This document shows, in pieces, positions 1 to 9,047 of a stretch of 64,000 nt of DNA (positions within the stretch are counted from its first letter, which is position 1; the number at the start of each line of letters is the position of its first letter). Location of the stretch: contig JAGVJJ010000014.1 in the NCBI GenBank assembly GCA_020051175.1, forward strand, positions 1 to 64,000. Direction: 5' to 3'. This stretch comes from Bacteroidia bacterium. GTDB lineage: Bacteria; Bacteroidota; Bacteroidia; 2-12-FULL-35-15. The notes below the pieces were generated by a model. It had not been told where the DNA came from, ran no database searches, and saw only the letters and a program-made list of their open reading frames with translations. The position numbers were made by a program, and so were the translations under genes.

Positions 1-1897
1 AACGGTTTTCAGAAAGCTTCTGATTAAACTCTGCCGAGCCTTTCGAATCCGTGAATCCGGATATCTCGATTTTTAAAGATGGTACATCATTCAGAAGCTT
101 TATCAATCGCTGCAGCTCGTTGGTAGACTCCGATCGCAAGGTAGCTTTGCCGTAGTCAAAGAAAATATTTTTCAAAATAATCTTGCTTCCAACAGACACA
201 TTCTTCAAGGCAACGTCTTTCTCCACCTGCTGGAAAGCAGAGGTCATAGGAATATCAAAGTTTTCGGAGTGGAACAGGTAATTCTCCTTTTTTACAGCAA
301 TACCATAGTTCTTACCAGCTGGCAACGATACAAGATAACTACCGGAAGAACTGTTGGATGTAAAGCTTGCAATTACCTCGTTCTTCTGGTTGTCGATAAT
401 CTCAATAGTTGCCTCAAGAGGCTTTTGTGTAAGAGCATCGGTAATTACACCTTTCAGGATGGTCAGCTGCGCCTGCTTGATAACAATAGTAGGGGCGATT
501 ACAGTTTCCTTAACAGGAGCAGTAAGGCTTGCAAGGAGGTTATCTTCATTGTTCAATATCATTGGCTTTTCCGGCCCCAAAAAAGTTACCTGGTATATAT
601 CCTTTTCACCCAACCCTTTTTCATTAGATGACGCATAATACCCGTGTTTCCCACTTGCAGAAATTACAAAAAATACATCATCGTCCGTTGTATTTACCGG
701 GTAGCCAATATTTTCAGGAGTACTCCACTGGCCATTTTCATAAACCGATTTAAAAATATCGTGTGCCCCCATTGTTTTATGTCCATTAGAGCTGAAATAC
801 AGGGTTTTTCCATCCGGGTGAATAAACACGCCTTCCTCGCTCCCTTTGGTGTTGATAACCGGACCAAGGTTCACGGCTTTGCCCCACTTGCCTTTTTCAT
901 CTTTGGTAGAAACGTATATATCCCTGTCACCATACCCTTCTTCGGGCTTATCTGTTACAAAATAAACCGATTTTCCATCCGCAGAATAACAAGCCGATGA
1001 TTCATGATAATCGGTATTGATATTTTTATTCATACGTTCAGGCTTGCTCCAGACCGTGCCCTTTAACTCTGCTTCATAAAGGTCACCATTGTTTTTACCG
1101 ATATAAATTAAAAATTTTTGTCCGTCAGCAGACAGTCCAGAGTTAGCATCATGGTCCTCGGTATTAATCGGAGCACCCATATTTACTGCAGTTGTCCATT
1201 TATCCCCGCTTTTGGTGGACATGTATATATCTTCGAAATATTCATTGATATCCGGGTCCATTTTTCCCCCGGTTGTAGTAGGCCTGCGTGAAGTGAACAA
1301 CATTACCGATTCATCAGCAGAAATAACCGGTGCGTAATCCGAATACTGGGTGTTTATTTCCGGGCCAACATTATCAATAAATACACGTACAGGCTTTTTT
1401 ACCAACTCTTTCCCGGTCATGCACTCTTCAATGTATTTGTCTGCCTTGGCAATAAGCGCAGTTTCAGAGGCATCCCCATGGTTCAGTGATTTCTGAAAAG
1501 CCTTAAACTCTGCTATAGCTTTGTCCCATTGCATTCCAAGATGATATGCCTTTCCAAGCAGGTAACGTATTTCCGGGTCTATTTCAGGGTTTAGCTTATA
1601 TGCTTTTTCCAGGAATGTTATCGATTTCAGCTTATTGCTCGTTGACAGATAGCATTTGCCCATCCTGAAATTAAGCAGCGCATTGTTGGGATTAAACTGG
1701 TTTGCAGCAAAATAATGGTACAAGGCCATTTTATAGAACATAGGACCTTTTTCAAACTGTTTGTCACCGGCATCCAATCGGCCTTTGGCCTCTTTAAAAC
1801 CTTCTTTTCCGGGGAAATTTTCTTCTGTAAAGTCTACGTTCTGTGCGAAAACAGCAGATGATAACAGGAGGCAATAATAGAATATTATTTTTTTCAT
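1..1897 (-). CDS. OmpA/PD40/TPR envelope protein, 3' end beyond window
   Basis: This gene is missing from the ORF track because it runs off the left edge. I translated it from ATG at 1897 and it stays open to base 1 (about 632 residues). It begins with a signal peptide (MKKIIFYYCLLLSSAVFAQ), followed by TPR-like helices (about 45-135), a PD40/WD40-like beta-propeller (about 175-420, with repeats such as DYAPVISADES and ESSACYSADGKS), a carboxypeptidase-regulatory-like beta-sandwich (about 475-560), and the start of an OmpA peptidoglycan-binding domain (IFFDYGKATL, then SGFTDSKGS). This architecture is common in Bacteroidota and is thought to tie the outer membrane to peptidoglycan; some members (PorE-like) serve type IX secretion. 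Which subgroup this belongs to cannot be told without the C-terminus. Confidence 0.9.
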   Translation of the reverse strand, partial: MKKIIFYYCLLLSSAVFAQNVDFTEENFPGKEGFKEAKGRLDAGDKQFEKGPMFYKMALYHYFAANQFNPNNALLNFRMGKCYLSTSNKLKSITFLEKAYKLNPEIDPEIRYLLGKAYHLGMQWDKAIAEFKAFQKSLNHGDASETALIAKADKYIEECMTGKELVKKPVRVFIDNVGPEINTQYSDYAPVISADESVMLFTSRRPTTTGGKMDPDINEYFEDIYMSTKSGDKWTTAVNMGAPINTEDHDANSGLSADGQKFLIYIGKNNGDLYEAELKGTVWSKPERMNKNINTDYHESSACYSADGKSVYFVTDKPEEGYGDRDIYVSTKDEKGKWGKAVNLGPVINTKGSEEGVFIHPDGKTLYFSSNGHKTMGAHDIFKSVYENGQWSTPENIGYPVNTTDDDVFFVISASGKHGYYASSNEKGLGEKDIYQVTFLGPEKPMILNNEDNLLASLTAPVKETVIAPTIVIKQAQLTILKGVITDALTQKPLEATIEIIDNQKNEVIASFTSNSSSGSYLVSLPAGKNYGIAVKKENYLFHSENFDIPMTSAFQQVEKDVALKNVSVGSKIILKNIFFDYGKATLRSESTNELQRLIKLLNDVPSLKIEISGFTDSKGSAEFNQKLSENR

Positions 1898-1919
1898 AAA
1901 CATTATGTTATTCGTTTAT

Positions 1920-1935
1920 CCCGATAGCTATCGGG
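1920..1935. repeat. 16-bp perfect palindrome between TPR and OmpA genes
   Basis: CCCGATAGCTATCGGG is a perfect 16-bp palindrome in the 53-bp gap between the stop of the upstream TPR gene and the OmpA-protein start, both on the minus strand. No T-run follows, so it is a poor terminator. It could be a dispersed intergenic repeat, a protein-binding site or a weak hairpin. Confidence 0.6.
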
Positions 1936-1950
1936 AGGTTATTCGCAGTA

Positions 1951-3006
1951 TTACTTGCAATCTCCAATATAATTTTTAGCCGACTCCACTCCCAGCTCCA
2001 GTGCCTTTTTCCAATCGGCACAAGCCCCGGCATTATCACGAAGCATTTCTTTAGCAATTCCACGGTTGAGATAAGCATAACCATACTCGGCATTCAGCTG
2101 AATGGCTTTGCTGCAATCCTCTGCCGACCCCTTATAATCTTTTGTTTTAAATTTTGCAGTGGCCCTGTTATTGTAAGCAAAAGCATAATCCGGTTTTAAT
2201 TCAATGGCTTTGGTAAAATCCTGGATAGCGCCTTCATAATCACCGGCATCGTATTTGGCACTGCCACGGTTGTTGTAGGCAACATAATAATCTTCTTTCC
2301 TGTTAATGGCTTCGGAGTATTCACTTATTGCACCAGTAAAATCACCCTTTTTACGTTTTGCACTGCCAAGGTTGTTATAAGCAAATTCCATTTTAGGGTT
2401 GAGCGACAGTGCTTTATTATAATCAGCAATAGCGCCATCAATATCATCCATCTGACGTTTGGCGCTTCCTCGGTCGTTGTAAGCATAAGCATAATCCGGC
2501 TTTATCTTTACAGCCTGGGAAAAATCTTCAATAGCACCTTTATAATCTTTATTTTCAAATTTTATTTCACCACGGTAATAATATGCCTGGGCATGGTCTT
2601 CCCTTACTTCAATGGCCTTGGTGTAATCACCGGCAGCACCCGCTTTATCCCCCATCGCATACAGCGCCTGAGCACGGCTGAAAAACGTTTCACAGCTTGG
2701 AACCAATGCAAGTGCCTTGTCATAGTCTGCGATGGCCTCTTTGTATTGTTTCAGCTCAAAACGGGTTGTCCCCCTGTTGTAGTATGCCTTTTCAAAATCG
2801 GGCTTCAGACTGATGGCCTGATCAAACTCTTTTAATGCCTCTGTATAATTTTTCCCGGCAAAATTGGCGATGCCATTGTTGTAAAACTTCTCAGCATCCT
2901 GTGAGCCATCGTCCAGTATTTTGGCCTTTACCGTATCCGTCTGCGCATTTATTGTGAATACCGCAAATAAGGAGAATGAAATAAGAGTAATTTTTTTGCT
3001 TCTCAT
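1951..3006 (-). CDS. Exported TPR-repeat protein
   Basis: The 351-residue protein has an N-terminal signal peptide (MRSKKITLISFSLFAVFTINAQ) and then consists almost entirely of 34-residue tetratricopeptide repeats, about eight to nine units, with typical AYNNRGxAKxxxGDYxGAIxDxxKAIxLxPDY spacing. It is probably a periplasmic or outer-membrane-facing scaffold; the partner is unknown. It lies 53 bp upstream of the OmpA/PD40 gene on the same strand, so the two may be co-transcribed and may work together. The start is the first ATG of the frame and places the signal peptide correctly. No catalytic motif is visible. Confidence 0.85.
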   Translation of the reverse strand: MRSKKITLISFSLFAVFTINAQTDTVKAKILDDGSQDAEKFYNNGIANFAGKNYTEALKEFDQAISLKPDFEKAYYNRGTTRFELKQYKEAIADYDKALALVPSCETFFSRAQALYAMGDKAGAAGDYTKAIEVREDHAQAYYYRGEIKFENKDYKGAIEDFSQAVKIKPDYAYAYNDRGSAKRQMDDIDGAIADYNKALSLNPKMEFAYNNLGSAKRKKGDFTGAISEYSEAINRKEDYYVAYNNRGSAKYDAGDYEGAIQDFTKAIELKPDYAFAYNNRATAKFKTKDYKGSAEDCSKAIQLNAEYGYAYLNRGIAKEMLRDNAGACADWKKALELGVESAKNYIGDCK

Positions 3007-3122
3007 ATAGGTTAATTTAACAGACTAAATATAAAAAGATTTTAATTAAAAGTAAACCTCAAAGCAAATGAGTTTATCAAATGAGCTTTGTGCAAACTAC
3101 CGATAAGTGTTTACAAACAGGA

Positions 3123-4094
3123 TTATTCAATATGAACCAGGGCCCAATACGCCCCCTTGATAACCTCTGCCATTCTTTTATAATCCAATGATTCCGGCAC
3201 GTCCGAACTTTCATGATAATTCTTGTTGCGGTAAAAGGCTGTATTATTAATCATCAGGGCATTATAGCCAAAATTCCAGTAGTTCAAATGATCCGAAAAA
3301 TCGATGCCCTGAACAAATGCAGGGGCATTAATTGATCTTACATCTATGTCAGAGCCTTTTCGCATGTTTTTTTTGAATGTCCGCGTAATCCCACCCTGCC
3401 CCATTTTGCTCACTACAGCAATAAAATTACCTTTATCAGGGTAAAATAATTTCAACAGGCCCACAGGATATTCTTGCGACTTCTTCTTATCAGAAAAATA
3501 ACCAATCATTTCAAGGCAAATCATTGCTTTTACTTTTACAGCATTATCTTTCAAAGATTTTGCATGAATGTAACTTCCCATAAACTCTGTCCTGAAAAAA
3601 GGAGGTTCTTCCAAAGTGTATGCAACCAGATCAATCCTGTATTTTAAAACAGGTTTTAATTGTGTTAAAAGTCTGGCAACCTCAATAAGTCCAACAACCC
3701 CACTCGCATTATCATCTGCACCTGCCTGTTCCCCGCACACATCATAATGAGCCCCTACAATAATGCGTTCACCTTCTTTTGGGCCAAAAGAGCAAATCAG
3801 GTTTTTATACTCGTTGCCCTCCACTTCATACTTTTGTTCTTCAACCGTCAGATTTAGCTTTTTAAACTCATTGCTTATATAGTCTGCTGCCTGGTTCAAT
3901 GATTTAATATTACGATAGTTCCTTGGGTTATCAGTGGATATAAGCTTATGGATGTGTTCCTTGATTTTATTTGTATCCACCTGTACATTTGTTGTTTCTT
4001 TTGATACAAAAAGAACAGGTTGGGAAATTATAATTATTGGTACCGCAATAATTACAACTATTGCCAGTAATATATAAATCATCTTACGCTTCAT
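3123..4094 (-). CDS. M28-family zinc metallopeptidase, membrane-anchored
   Basis: I place the start at ATG 4094 (MKRKMIYILL), not at 4247 as in the ORF track, because the 51 extra residues are not protein-like and the chosen start gives an N-terminal membrane or signal segment (MIYILLAIVVIIAVPIIII). The 323-residue product has the M28 co-catalytic zinc signatures: GAHYDV (about residue 116), GADDNASG (about 127), the acidic pair in YTLEEPPFF (about 162), and a late His in NYHESSD. The family are aminopeptidases or glutaminyl-cyclase-like enzymes; the substrate is not evident. It is divergent from the DUF885 gene, so a shared regulatory region lies between. Confidence 0.88.
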   Translation of the reverse strand: MKRKMIYILLAIVVIIAVPIIIISQPVLFVSKETTNVQVDTNKIKEHIHKLISTDNPRNYRNIKSLNQAADYISNEFKKLNLTVEEQKYEVEGNEYKNLICSFGPKEGERIIVGAHYDVCGEQAGADDNASGVVGLIEVARLLTQLKPVLKYRIDLVAYTLEEPPFFRTEFMGSYIHAKSLKDNAVKVKAMICLEMIGYFSDKKKSQEYPVGLLKLFYPDKGNFIAVVSKMGQGGITRTFKKNMRKGSDIDVRSINAPAFVQGIDFSDHLNYWNFGYNALMINNTAFYRNKNYHESSDVPESLDYKRMAEVIKGAYWALVHIE

Positions 4095-4194
4095 TTTTTT
4101 TCGCTTATTCTGTATAGTAAATCTCCTTCCAAAACTAAGGATTAATAATACACAATAAAAATTCCTATGTTTGTGTTTGTTGTGGTTGCAACAT

Positions 4195-4210
4195 ATTTGA
4201 TATATCAAAT
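4195..4210. promoter_or_regulatory. Palindrome in divergent intergenic region
   Basis: ATTTGATATATCAAAT is a perfect 16-bp palindrome midway in the 173-bp gap between the divergent M28 and DUF885 genes. On the minus strand its edge forms TAAATTTG (4213-4206), matching the Bacteroidota -7 box TAnnTTTG, although no -33 TTTG sits at the right spacing. It is a candidate shared operator or promoter part; this is inferred from position only. Confidence 0.4.
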
Positions 4211-4267
4211 TTATTCCGTAATATCGTTTCCTGTAAATTAAATGCAATTGAATTAAAAGCGCTTATA

Positions 4268-6106
4268 ATGAAGAAAACAATTTTATCCATTGCTGTTATT
4301 GCAGCAATTACACTTGGTTCCTGTGGCGACACAAAAGAACATGGCAAAAAGACCTATACCCCGGAAGAAATACAAGCAGAAAGCAAGAAGACAAATGCTT
4401 TTCTTGACAGGGTATTCGATGCACGCATCGATCGCGATCCTTACAACCAGACCAGACTGGGCATAAAAAAAGATTATGGCAAATGGACAGATATTAATGA
4501 TGCCCATGCGCAACAGGAAATAGCGATTACAAAAGCTGCACTGGATACACTTCATACAATTGACATCAATGCCTTGGATGAGCAGACGAAAATGAGCTAC
4601 AGGCTCTTTGAAATAGAATGCAACAATGCGATCAACAATTTCAAATGGCGTTTTCATGATTACCCTGTGAACCAGATGGGTGGAATGCATTCTGAAATTC
4701 CGGCATTTTTAATCAATATGCATACCATAAGCAATAAGGCTGAGGCGGAAGCCTATATATCCAGACTTACCGGTATTGGGCCTTTATTTGATCAGCTCCT
4801 TGAGAACCTTAAGGTGCGTGAAGAAAAAAACGTTATTCCGCCAAAATTTGTTTTTCCTTATGTAATAGCCGATTGCAAAAATATAATTGCAGGTGCTCCG
4901 TTTGAAAAAAGCAAAGTGCAAAACCCTTTGTTTGCAGACTTCAGCACCAAAATATCTGAATTAAAAGACTTGAGTGAGGAAGAAAAGAAAACACTGCGGG
5001 ATAAAGCATCTGAAGCATTGCTCAACGCTGTTAAACCTGCATACGAAAAACTGATGGCATATTGGAATGAGCTGGAAAAAAAAGCAACGACAGACGATGG
5101 TGCCTGGAAACTTAAAGATGGTGATGCTTTTTATGACGATGCTTTGAAGCTAACCACCACAACAGATTTGACTGCCGATCAAATACATGAAATAGGTTTA
5201 AAAGAAGTGGCCCGCATCCACAATGAAATGAGGGCAATCATGAAAAAAGTAAATTTCAAAAGTGAGAACCTCCAGGAATTCTTCGATTTTATGCGTAAGG
5301 ACAAACAGTTTTACTATCCGAATACAGCCGAAGGAAAAGAAGCATATCGTGTAAAAGCAGTGAAGCTGATTGATGATATGAAAGTTGAACTAGACAAATT
5401 GTTTGTAACAAAACCAAAGGCAGATATTGTAGTAAAAGCAGTAGAACCTTTCCGCGAACAATCTGCCGGAGGCGCATTTTATGAAGAGCCTGCATTGGAT
5501 GGTTCACGTCCGGGCCGTTATTACATCAACCTTTACAATATGGCTGACCAGGCCACCTACCAGATGGAAGCATTGGCTTACCACGAAGGCATACCAGGCC
5601 ACCACATGCAGATAGCCATTGCACAGGAGTTGCAAAACATTCCAAAATTCAGGATGCATGGCGGCAATACCGCTTATGTTGAAGGCTGGGCACTTTATTC
5701 AGAGCTTGTTCCGAAAGAAATCGGCTTTTACCAGGACCCGTACTCTGATTTTGGCCGTTTAGCAATGGAACTATTCCGGGCAGCGCGTTTGGTGGTTGAT
5801 ACAGGCATACACCGCAAAAAATGGACGCGCCAGCAGGCACTCGATTATTTTAAAGAAAATACGCCTAACCCTGAGGGCGACAATAAAAAAGAAATTGAAC
5901 GCTACATCGTTTGGCCATCGCAGGCTACCGGCTATAAAATTGGCATGAACAAAATACTTGAGCTGCGTGAAATTGCAAAAAACAAGCTTGGTGATAAATT
6001 TGATATCCGTGAGTTTCACGATGTAGTGCTTACTTCAGGGCCAGTACCAATGAATTTATTGACCGAAATGGTGGATGCATGGGTTGAGAAAAAGTTGAAA
6101 AAATAG
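4268..6106 (+). CDS. DUF885 family lipoprotein, probable metallocarboxypeptidase
   Basis: The 612-residue protein begins with a lipoprotein signal (lipobox LGSC, Cys about 19), so it is likely anchored in the envelope. It is full length for the DUF885 family. The hallmark zinc-binding helix YHEGIPGHHMQ lies at about residue 438, followed by the conserved downstream block EGWALYSE. Characterised DUF885 relatives behave as metallopeptidases, but substrate assignment here is inference. The gene is divergent from the M28 peptidase and is followed by an M42 peptidase, suggesting a local peptide-degradation group, although the three are not all in one transcript. Confidence 0.88.
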   Translation: MKKTILSIAVIAAITLGSCGDTKEHGKKTYTPEEIQAESKKTNAFLDRVFDARIDRDPYNQTRLGIKKDYGKWTDINDAHAQQEIAITKAALDTLHTIDINALDEQTKMSYRLFEIECNNAINNFKWRFHDYPVNQMGGMHSEIPAFLINMHTISNKAEAEAYISRLTGIGPLFDQLLENLKVREEKNVIPPKFVFPYVIADCKNIIAGAPFEKSKVQNPLFADFSTKISELKDLSEEEKKTLRDKASEALLNAVKPAYEKLMAYWNELEKKATTDDGAWKLKDGDAFYDDALKLTTTTDLTADQIHEIGLKEVARIHNEMRAIMKKVNFKSENLQEFFDFMRKDKQFYYPNTAEGKEAYRVKAVKLIDDMKVELDKLFVTKPKADIVVKAVEPFREQSAGGAFYEEPALDGSRPGRYYINLYNMADQATYQMEALAYHEGIPGHHMQIAIAQELQNIPKFRMHGGNTAYVEGWALYSELVPKEIGFYQDPYSDFGRLAMELFRAARLVVDTGIHRKKWTRQQALDYFKENTPNPEGDNKKEIERYIVWPSQATGYKIGMNKILELREIAKNKLGDKFDIREFHDVVLTSGPVPMNLLTEMVDAWVEKKLKK

Positions 6107-6107
6107 A

Positions 6108-6200
6108 TTTGATATCTGACATCTGAGATGTGAGATAAGTTATATTTGTTTCAGGTTTCGTTTATTCGTCTCAAATCTCATATCTAACATCTCATATCTT
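6108..6200. repeat. Intergenic heptad-periodic repeat tract
   Basis: Nearly the whole 101-bp gap between the DUF885 and M42 genes is low-complexity sequence with a 7-bp period: GATATCT, GACATCT, GAGATGT on the left, and CAAATCT, CATATCT, AACATCT, CATATCT on the right. The arms are imperfect inverted copies (ATCTGACATC against GAGATGT/CATATCT units). The middle holds GTTTCAGGTTTC (6148-6159), which reappears inverted beside the four-helix-bundle gene near 17.15 kb. Confidence 0.7.
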
Positions 6201-6207
6201 AATAAGT

Positions 6208-7329
6208 ATGGCAAAGAAAAAGGAAAATAAAAAAGAAAAGAAAGCTAAGAGCATTCTTACCACACAGTCGCATGAATTTATGCGCAATTACCTGAACAAT
6301 GCATCTCCAACGGGTTTTGAAAGTGAAGGGCAAAAACTGTGGCTGAATTACATCAAGCCCTATATTGATGATTATTTTGTTGACAATTACGGAACTGCTG
6401 TAGGTGTTATTAATCCACAGGCAGAATTTAAAGTGGTAATAGAAGCCCATGCCGATGAAATATCATGGTTTGTACATTACATTACCAATGATGGTTTTAT
6501 TTATGTACGCAGAAATGGCGGCAGCGACCATATGATTGCACCGTCCAAACGCGTCAATATCCATACGGATAAAGGGATTGTTAAAGCAGTTTTTGGCTGG
6601 CCGGCCATACACGTCCGCGATGCGGCAAAAGAAGAATCTCCTTCACTGAAAAACATATTCCTGGATTGTGGTTGTTCATCAAAAAAAGAAGTAGAAGATC
6701 TGGGAATTCACGTAGGCTGTGTTATTACTTATGAAGATGAATTCATGACCCTGAACGACCGCTATTATGTGGGTCGTGCACTGGATAACCGAATTGGAGG
6801 ATTTATGATTGCTGAAGTGGCACGCCTTGTTAAAGAGAATAAAAACAAGCTTCCATTTGGTTTATACATTGTAAACGCTGTTCAGGAGGAAGTTGGTTTG
6901 CATGGCGCTGAAATGATTTCCCAAACCATTCGCCCGAATGTTGCTATTATTACCGATGTGTGCCATGATACTCAATCACCTATGATGAGTAAGGTATCCA
7001 GCGGAGACCTGTCATGTGGCAAAGGCCCTGTGCTTACCTACGGACCAGCAGTTCAGAACAATTTATTAAAGCTTATCATTGATGCGGCCAACGATAACAA
7101 GATACCGTTCCAGCGTGCAGCAGCATCAAGGGCAACAGGCACAGATACCGATGCATTTGCCTATTCCGTAGGCGGTGTGCCTTCGGCCTTGATTTCATTA
7201 CCATTGCGTTATATGCATACAACAGTGGAAAGTGTTCACAAAGAAGATGTGGAAAATGTAATTAAATTGATTTACCAGTCGTTGAAAGGAATTAAGAATA
7301 ACCACGACTTTAAATACATCAAAAAATAA
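6208..7329 (+). CDS. M42-family metallopeptidase (FrvX/PepA-like)
   Basis: The 373-residue product is typical in length for M42 aminopeptidases and their endoglucanase-M-named homologues. Visible metal-ligand regions are EAHADEISW (first His/Asp), RALDNRIGG (bridging Asp), NAVQEEVGLHGA (catalytic Glu pair), ITDVCHDT and the C-terminal HTTVESVHKED. The N-terminus is unusually lysine-rich (MAKKKENKKEKKAKS) and lacks a signal peptide, so the enzyme is cytoplasmic. These enzymes trim peptides, often downstream of other proteases. It is separated from the upstream DUF885 gene by a repeat tract and followed by a clear terminator. Confidence 0.88.
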   Translation: MAKKKENKKEKKAKSILTTQSHEFMRNYLNNASPTGFESEGQKLWLNYIKPYIDDYFVDNYGTAVGVINPQAEFKVVIEAHADEISWFVHYITNDGFIYVRRNGGSDHMIAPSKRVNIHTDKGIVKAVFGWPAIHVRDAAKEESPSLKNIFLDCGCSSKKEVEDLGIHVGCVITYEDEFMTLNDRYYVGRALDNRIGGFMIAEVARLVKENKNKLPFGLYIVNAVQEEVGLHGAEMISQTIRPNVAIITDVCHDTQSPMMSKVSSGDLSCGKGPVLTYGPAVQNNLLKLIIDAANDNKIPFQRAAASRATGTDTDAFAYSVGGVPSALISLPLRYMHTTVESVHKEDVENVIKLIYQSLKGIKNNHDFKYIKK

Positions 7330-7356
7330 ATTGGCTTGAAAGCCATTACTGAATGG

Positions 7357-7393
7357 ACCTGGCAGATTTATAACCTGCCAGGTTTTTTCTTTT
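7357..7393 (+). terminator. Rho-independent terminator after M42 gene
   Basis: A 9-bp stem ACCTGGCAG / CTGCCAGGT with a 9-nt loop is followed by TTTTTCTTTT. It lies 27 bp past the M42 peptidase stop and isolates it from the GH3 gene. Confidence 0.85.
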
Positions 7394-7442
7394 ATTTCTT
7401 CTTACTTTCCTCTTAAACAGCATCTTACTCAAAATACGAGCA

Positions 7443-7474
7443 TTTGACTAAAAAATTCAGTATTTTTAGTCAAA
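7443..7474. promoter_or_regulatory. 12-bp inverted repeat upstream of GH3 gene
   Basis: TTTGACTAAAAA and TTTTTAGTCAAA are perfect 12-bp arms separated by 8 bp, ending 34 bp before the GH3 start. The arms are AT-rich and have no flanking T-run in a useful place, so an operator is more likely than a terminator. The left arm contains TTTG, which could be a -33 box, but no matching TAnnTTTG is found at 19-21 nt. Confidence 0.5.
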
Positions 7475-7508
7475 ATTTATCCTATATCACAATAAGGAAT
7501 TTGAACGT

Positions 7509-9047
7509 ATGGCAATTTTAGGATCAATACTTAAACGCACGTTTGAGCTTTCGGAGAAAATACCAAAATTCCGCAAGGTTGATGGCTATAAGCAACAAAA
7601 CAAAGTACTTAGGAAATTGCTTACAAAGGCTGAATTTACAGCTTTTGGCACGCATTACAATTTTTCGAAATTACTTAGCGAAGCTGATGTTATTCCAGCG
7701 TTCCGCAATACTGTGCATACGCACGACTACAATTCCATTTTTAAAAAGTGGTGGCACCGTGCTGTTGAGGGCGAAGCCCACGTTACCTGGCCGGGAAAGG
7801 TTAAATATTTTGCTCTTAGTTCCGGCACATCCGAAGCCTCCAGCAAATACATCCCCATCACCAATGATATGCTCAGGGCCATCAAAAAAAACAGTATCCG
7901 GCAGATTGTTTCGCAGGGGCGTTATAACTTACCCAAGGAACACTTTGAAAAAGGCGTATTAATGTTAGGCGGCAGCACTCATCTGAACTATAATGGCAGT
8001 TATTTTGAAGGCGATTTAAGTGGGATACAGGCCAAAAATATTCCATTCTATTTTCAGTATTTTTATAAGCCGGGCAGGCGCATTTCTAAGGAGCGCGACT
8101 GGGAGACCAAGCTGGAAGAGATTACTAAGAATGCCAAAAACTGGGATATTGGTATTGTGGTTGGCGTTCCGGCCTGGGTACAGATATTATTTGAAAAAAT
8201 TATCAAAGAATACAAAGTCAACACCATTCACGATATATGGCCTAACCTGGCCATTTACGTTCATGGCGGGGTTGCAATGGCACCCTACCGCAAAGGCTTT
8301 GATAAACTGATGGGAAAACCCATTATGTATTTCAATACCTACCTTGCTTCGGAAGGGTTTATTGCCTACCAGGACAGGCAAGGCACTGATGCATGCCGTA
8401 TGGTGCTTGACAACGGAATATTTTATGAATTTGTTCCCTTTAATGAGCATAATTTTGATCAGGATGGTACCATAATAGAAAATCCTGAAACCTTACATAT
8501 CGGTCAGGTAAAGGAAGATGTGGAATATGCCCTGTTGCTTACCACCTGCTCCGGTGCATGGCGCTACCTGATTGGCGATACAATTAAGTTTACTTCCCTG
8601 GAACGTTACGAAATTGTGATTACCGGCCGTACCAAACTTTTCCTGAGCCTTTGCGGGGAACACCTGTCGCAGGACAACATGAACAAAGCGATTGAAATTG
8701 TTTCGCAGGAACTGAATATCAACATTAAGGAATTTACTGTTGCCGGTATTAATTACGACACCTTGTTTGCGCACCATTGGTACATTGGTACGGACGATGC
8801 GGTAGACAAAGCCGTTCTCCGCAAGCGCATCGATGAAGTACTGAAAGAACTTAATGACGATTACCGTGTAGAACGAATAGCAGCCCTCAAAGAGGTGATT
8901 GTGGATGTGCTGCCCAGCCACGTTTTTTACGATTATATGCATTCCATTGGTAAGATAGGTGCTGCTTTTAAATTTCCACGTGTATTAAAAAGCAAAAAGC
9001 TCACAGACTGGGAAAACTTTTTGAAAAATGTAAAGCAGGATAAATGA
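7509..9047 (+). CDS. GH3 (auxin-responsive) family acyl-amido-synthetase-like protein
   Basis: The 512-residue protein resembles the GH3 superfamily, plant acyl-adenylate enzymes that join carboxylic acids such as auxin or jasmonate to amino acids. The adenylate-forming motif SSGTSEASSKYIP lies at about residue 104; further family blocks are YLASEGFIAYQ and the hinge-like GDTIKFTSLERYEIVITGR. Length is slightly below plant GH3 (about 550-600). Bacteroidota carry GH3 homologues of unknown substrate, so only the reaction class can be inferred. The stop overlaps the following LysE-type gene by 4 bp (ATGA), implying translational coupling. It sits behind a terminator and a 12-bp inverted repeat, suggesting its own regulated promoter. 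Confidence 0.85.
   Translation: MAILGSILKRTFELSEKIPKFRKVDGYKQQNKVLRKLLTKAEFTAFGTHYNFSKLLSEADVIPAFRNTVHTHDYNSIFKKWWHRAVEGEAHVTWPGKVKYFALSSGTSEASSKYIPITNDMLRAIKKNSIRQIVSQGRYNLPKEHFEKGVLMLGGSTHLNYNGSYFEGDLSGIQAKNIPFYFQYFYKPGRRISKERDWETKLEEITKNAKNWDIGIVVGVPAWVQILFEKIIKEYKVNTIHDIWPNLAIYVHGGVAMAPYRKGFDKLMGKPIMYFNTYLASEGFIAYQDRQGTDACRMVLDNGIFYEFVPFNEHNFDQDGTIIENPETLHIGQVKEDVEYALLLTTCSGAWRYLIGDTIKFTSLERYEIVITGRTKLFLSLCGEHLSQDNMNKAIEIVSQELNINIKEFTVAGINYDTLFAHHWYIGTDDAVDKAVLRKRIDEVLKELNDDYRVERIAALKEVIVDVLPSHVFYDYMHSIGKIGAAFKFPRVLKSKKLTDWENFLKNVKQDK

Noticed and set aside
354-1000. Plus-strand ORFs of 94-120 aa at the left edge
   Set aside because: They are shadows of the partial OmpA/PD40 gene on the minus strand, which the track omits because it has no stop in the window.
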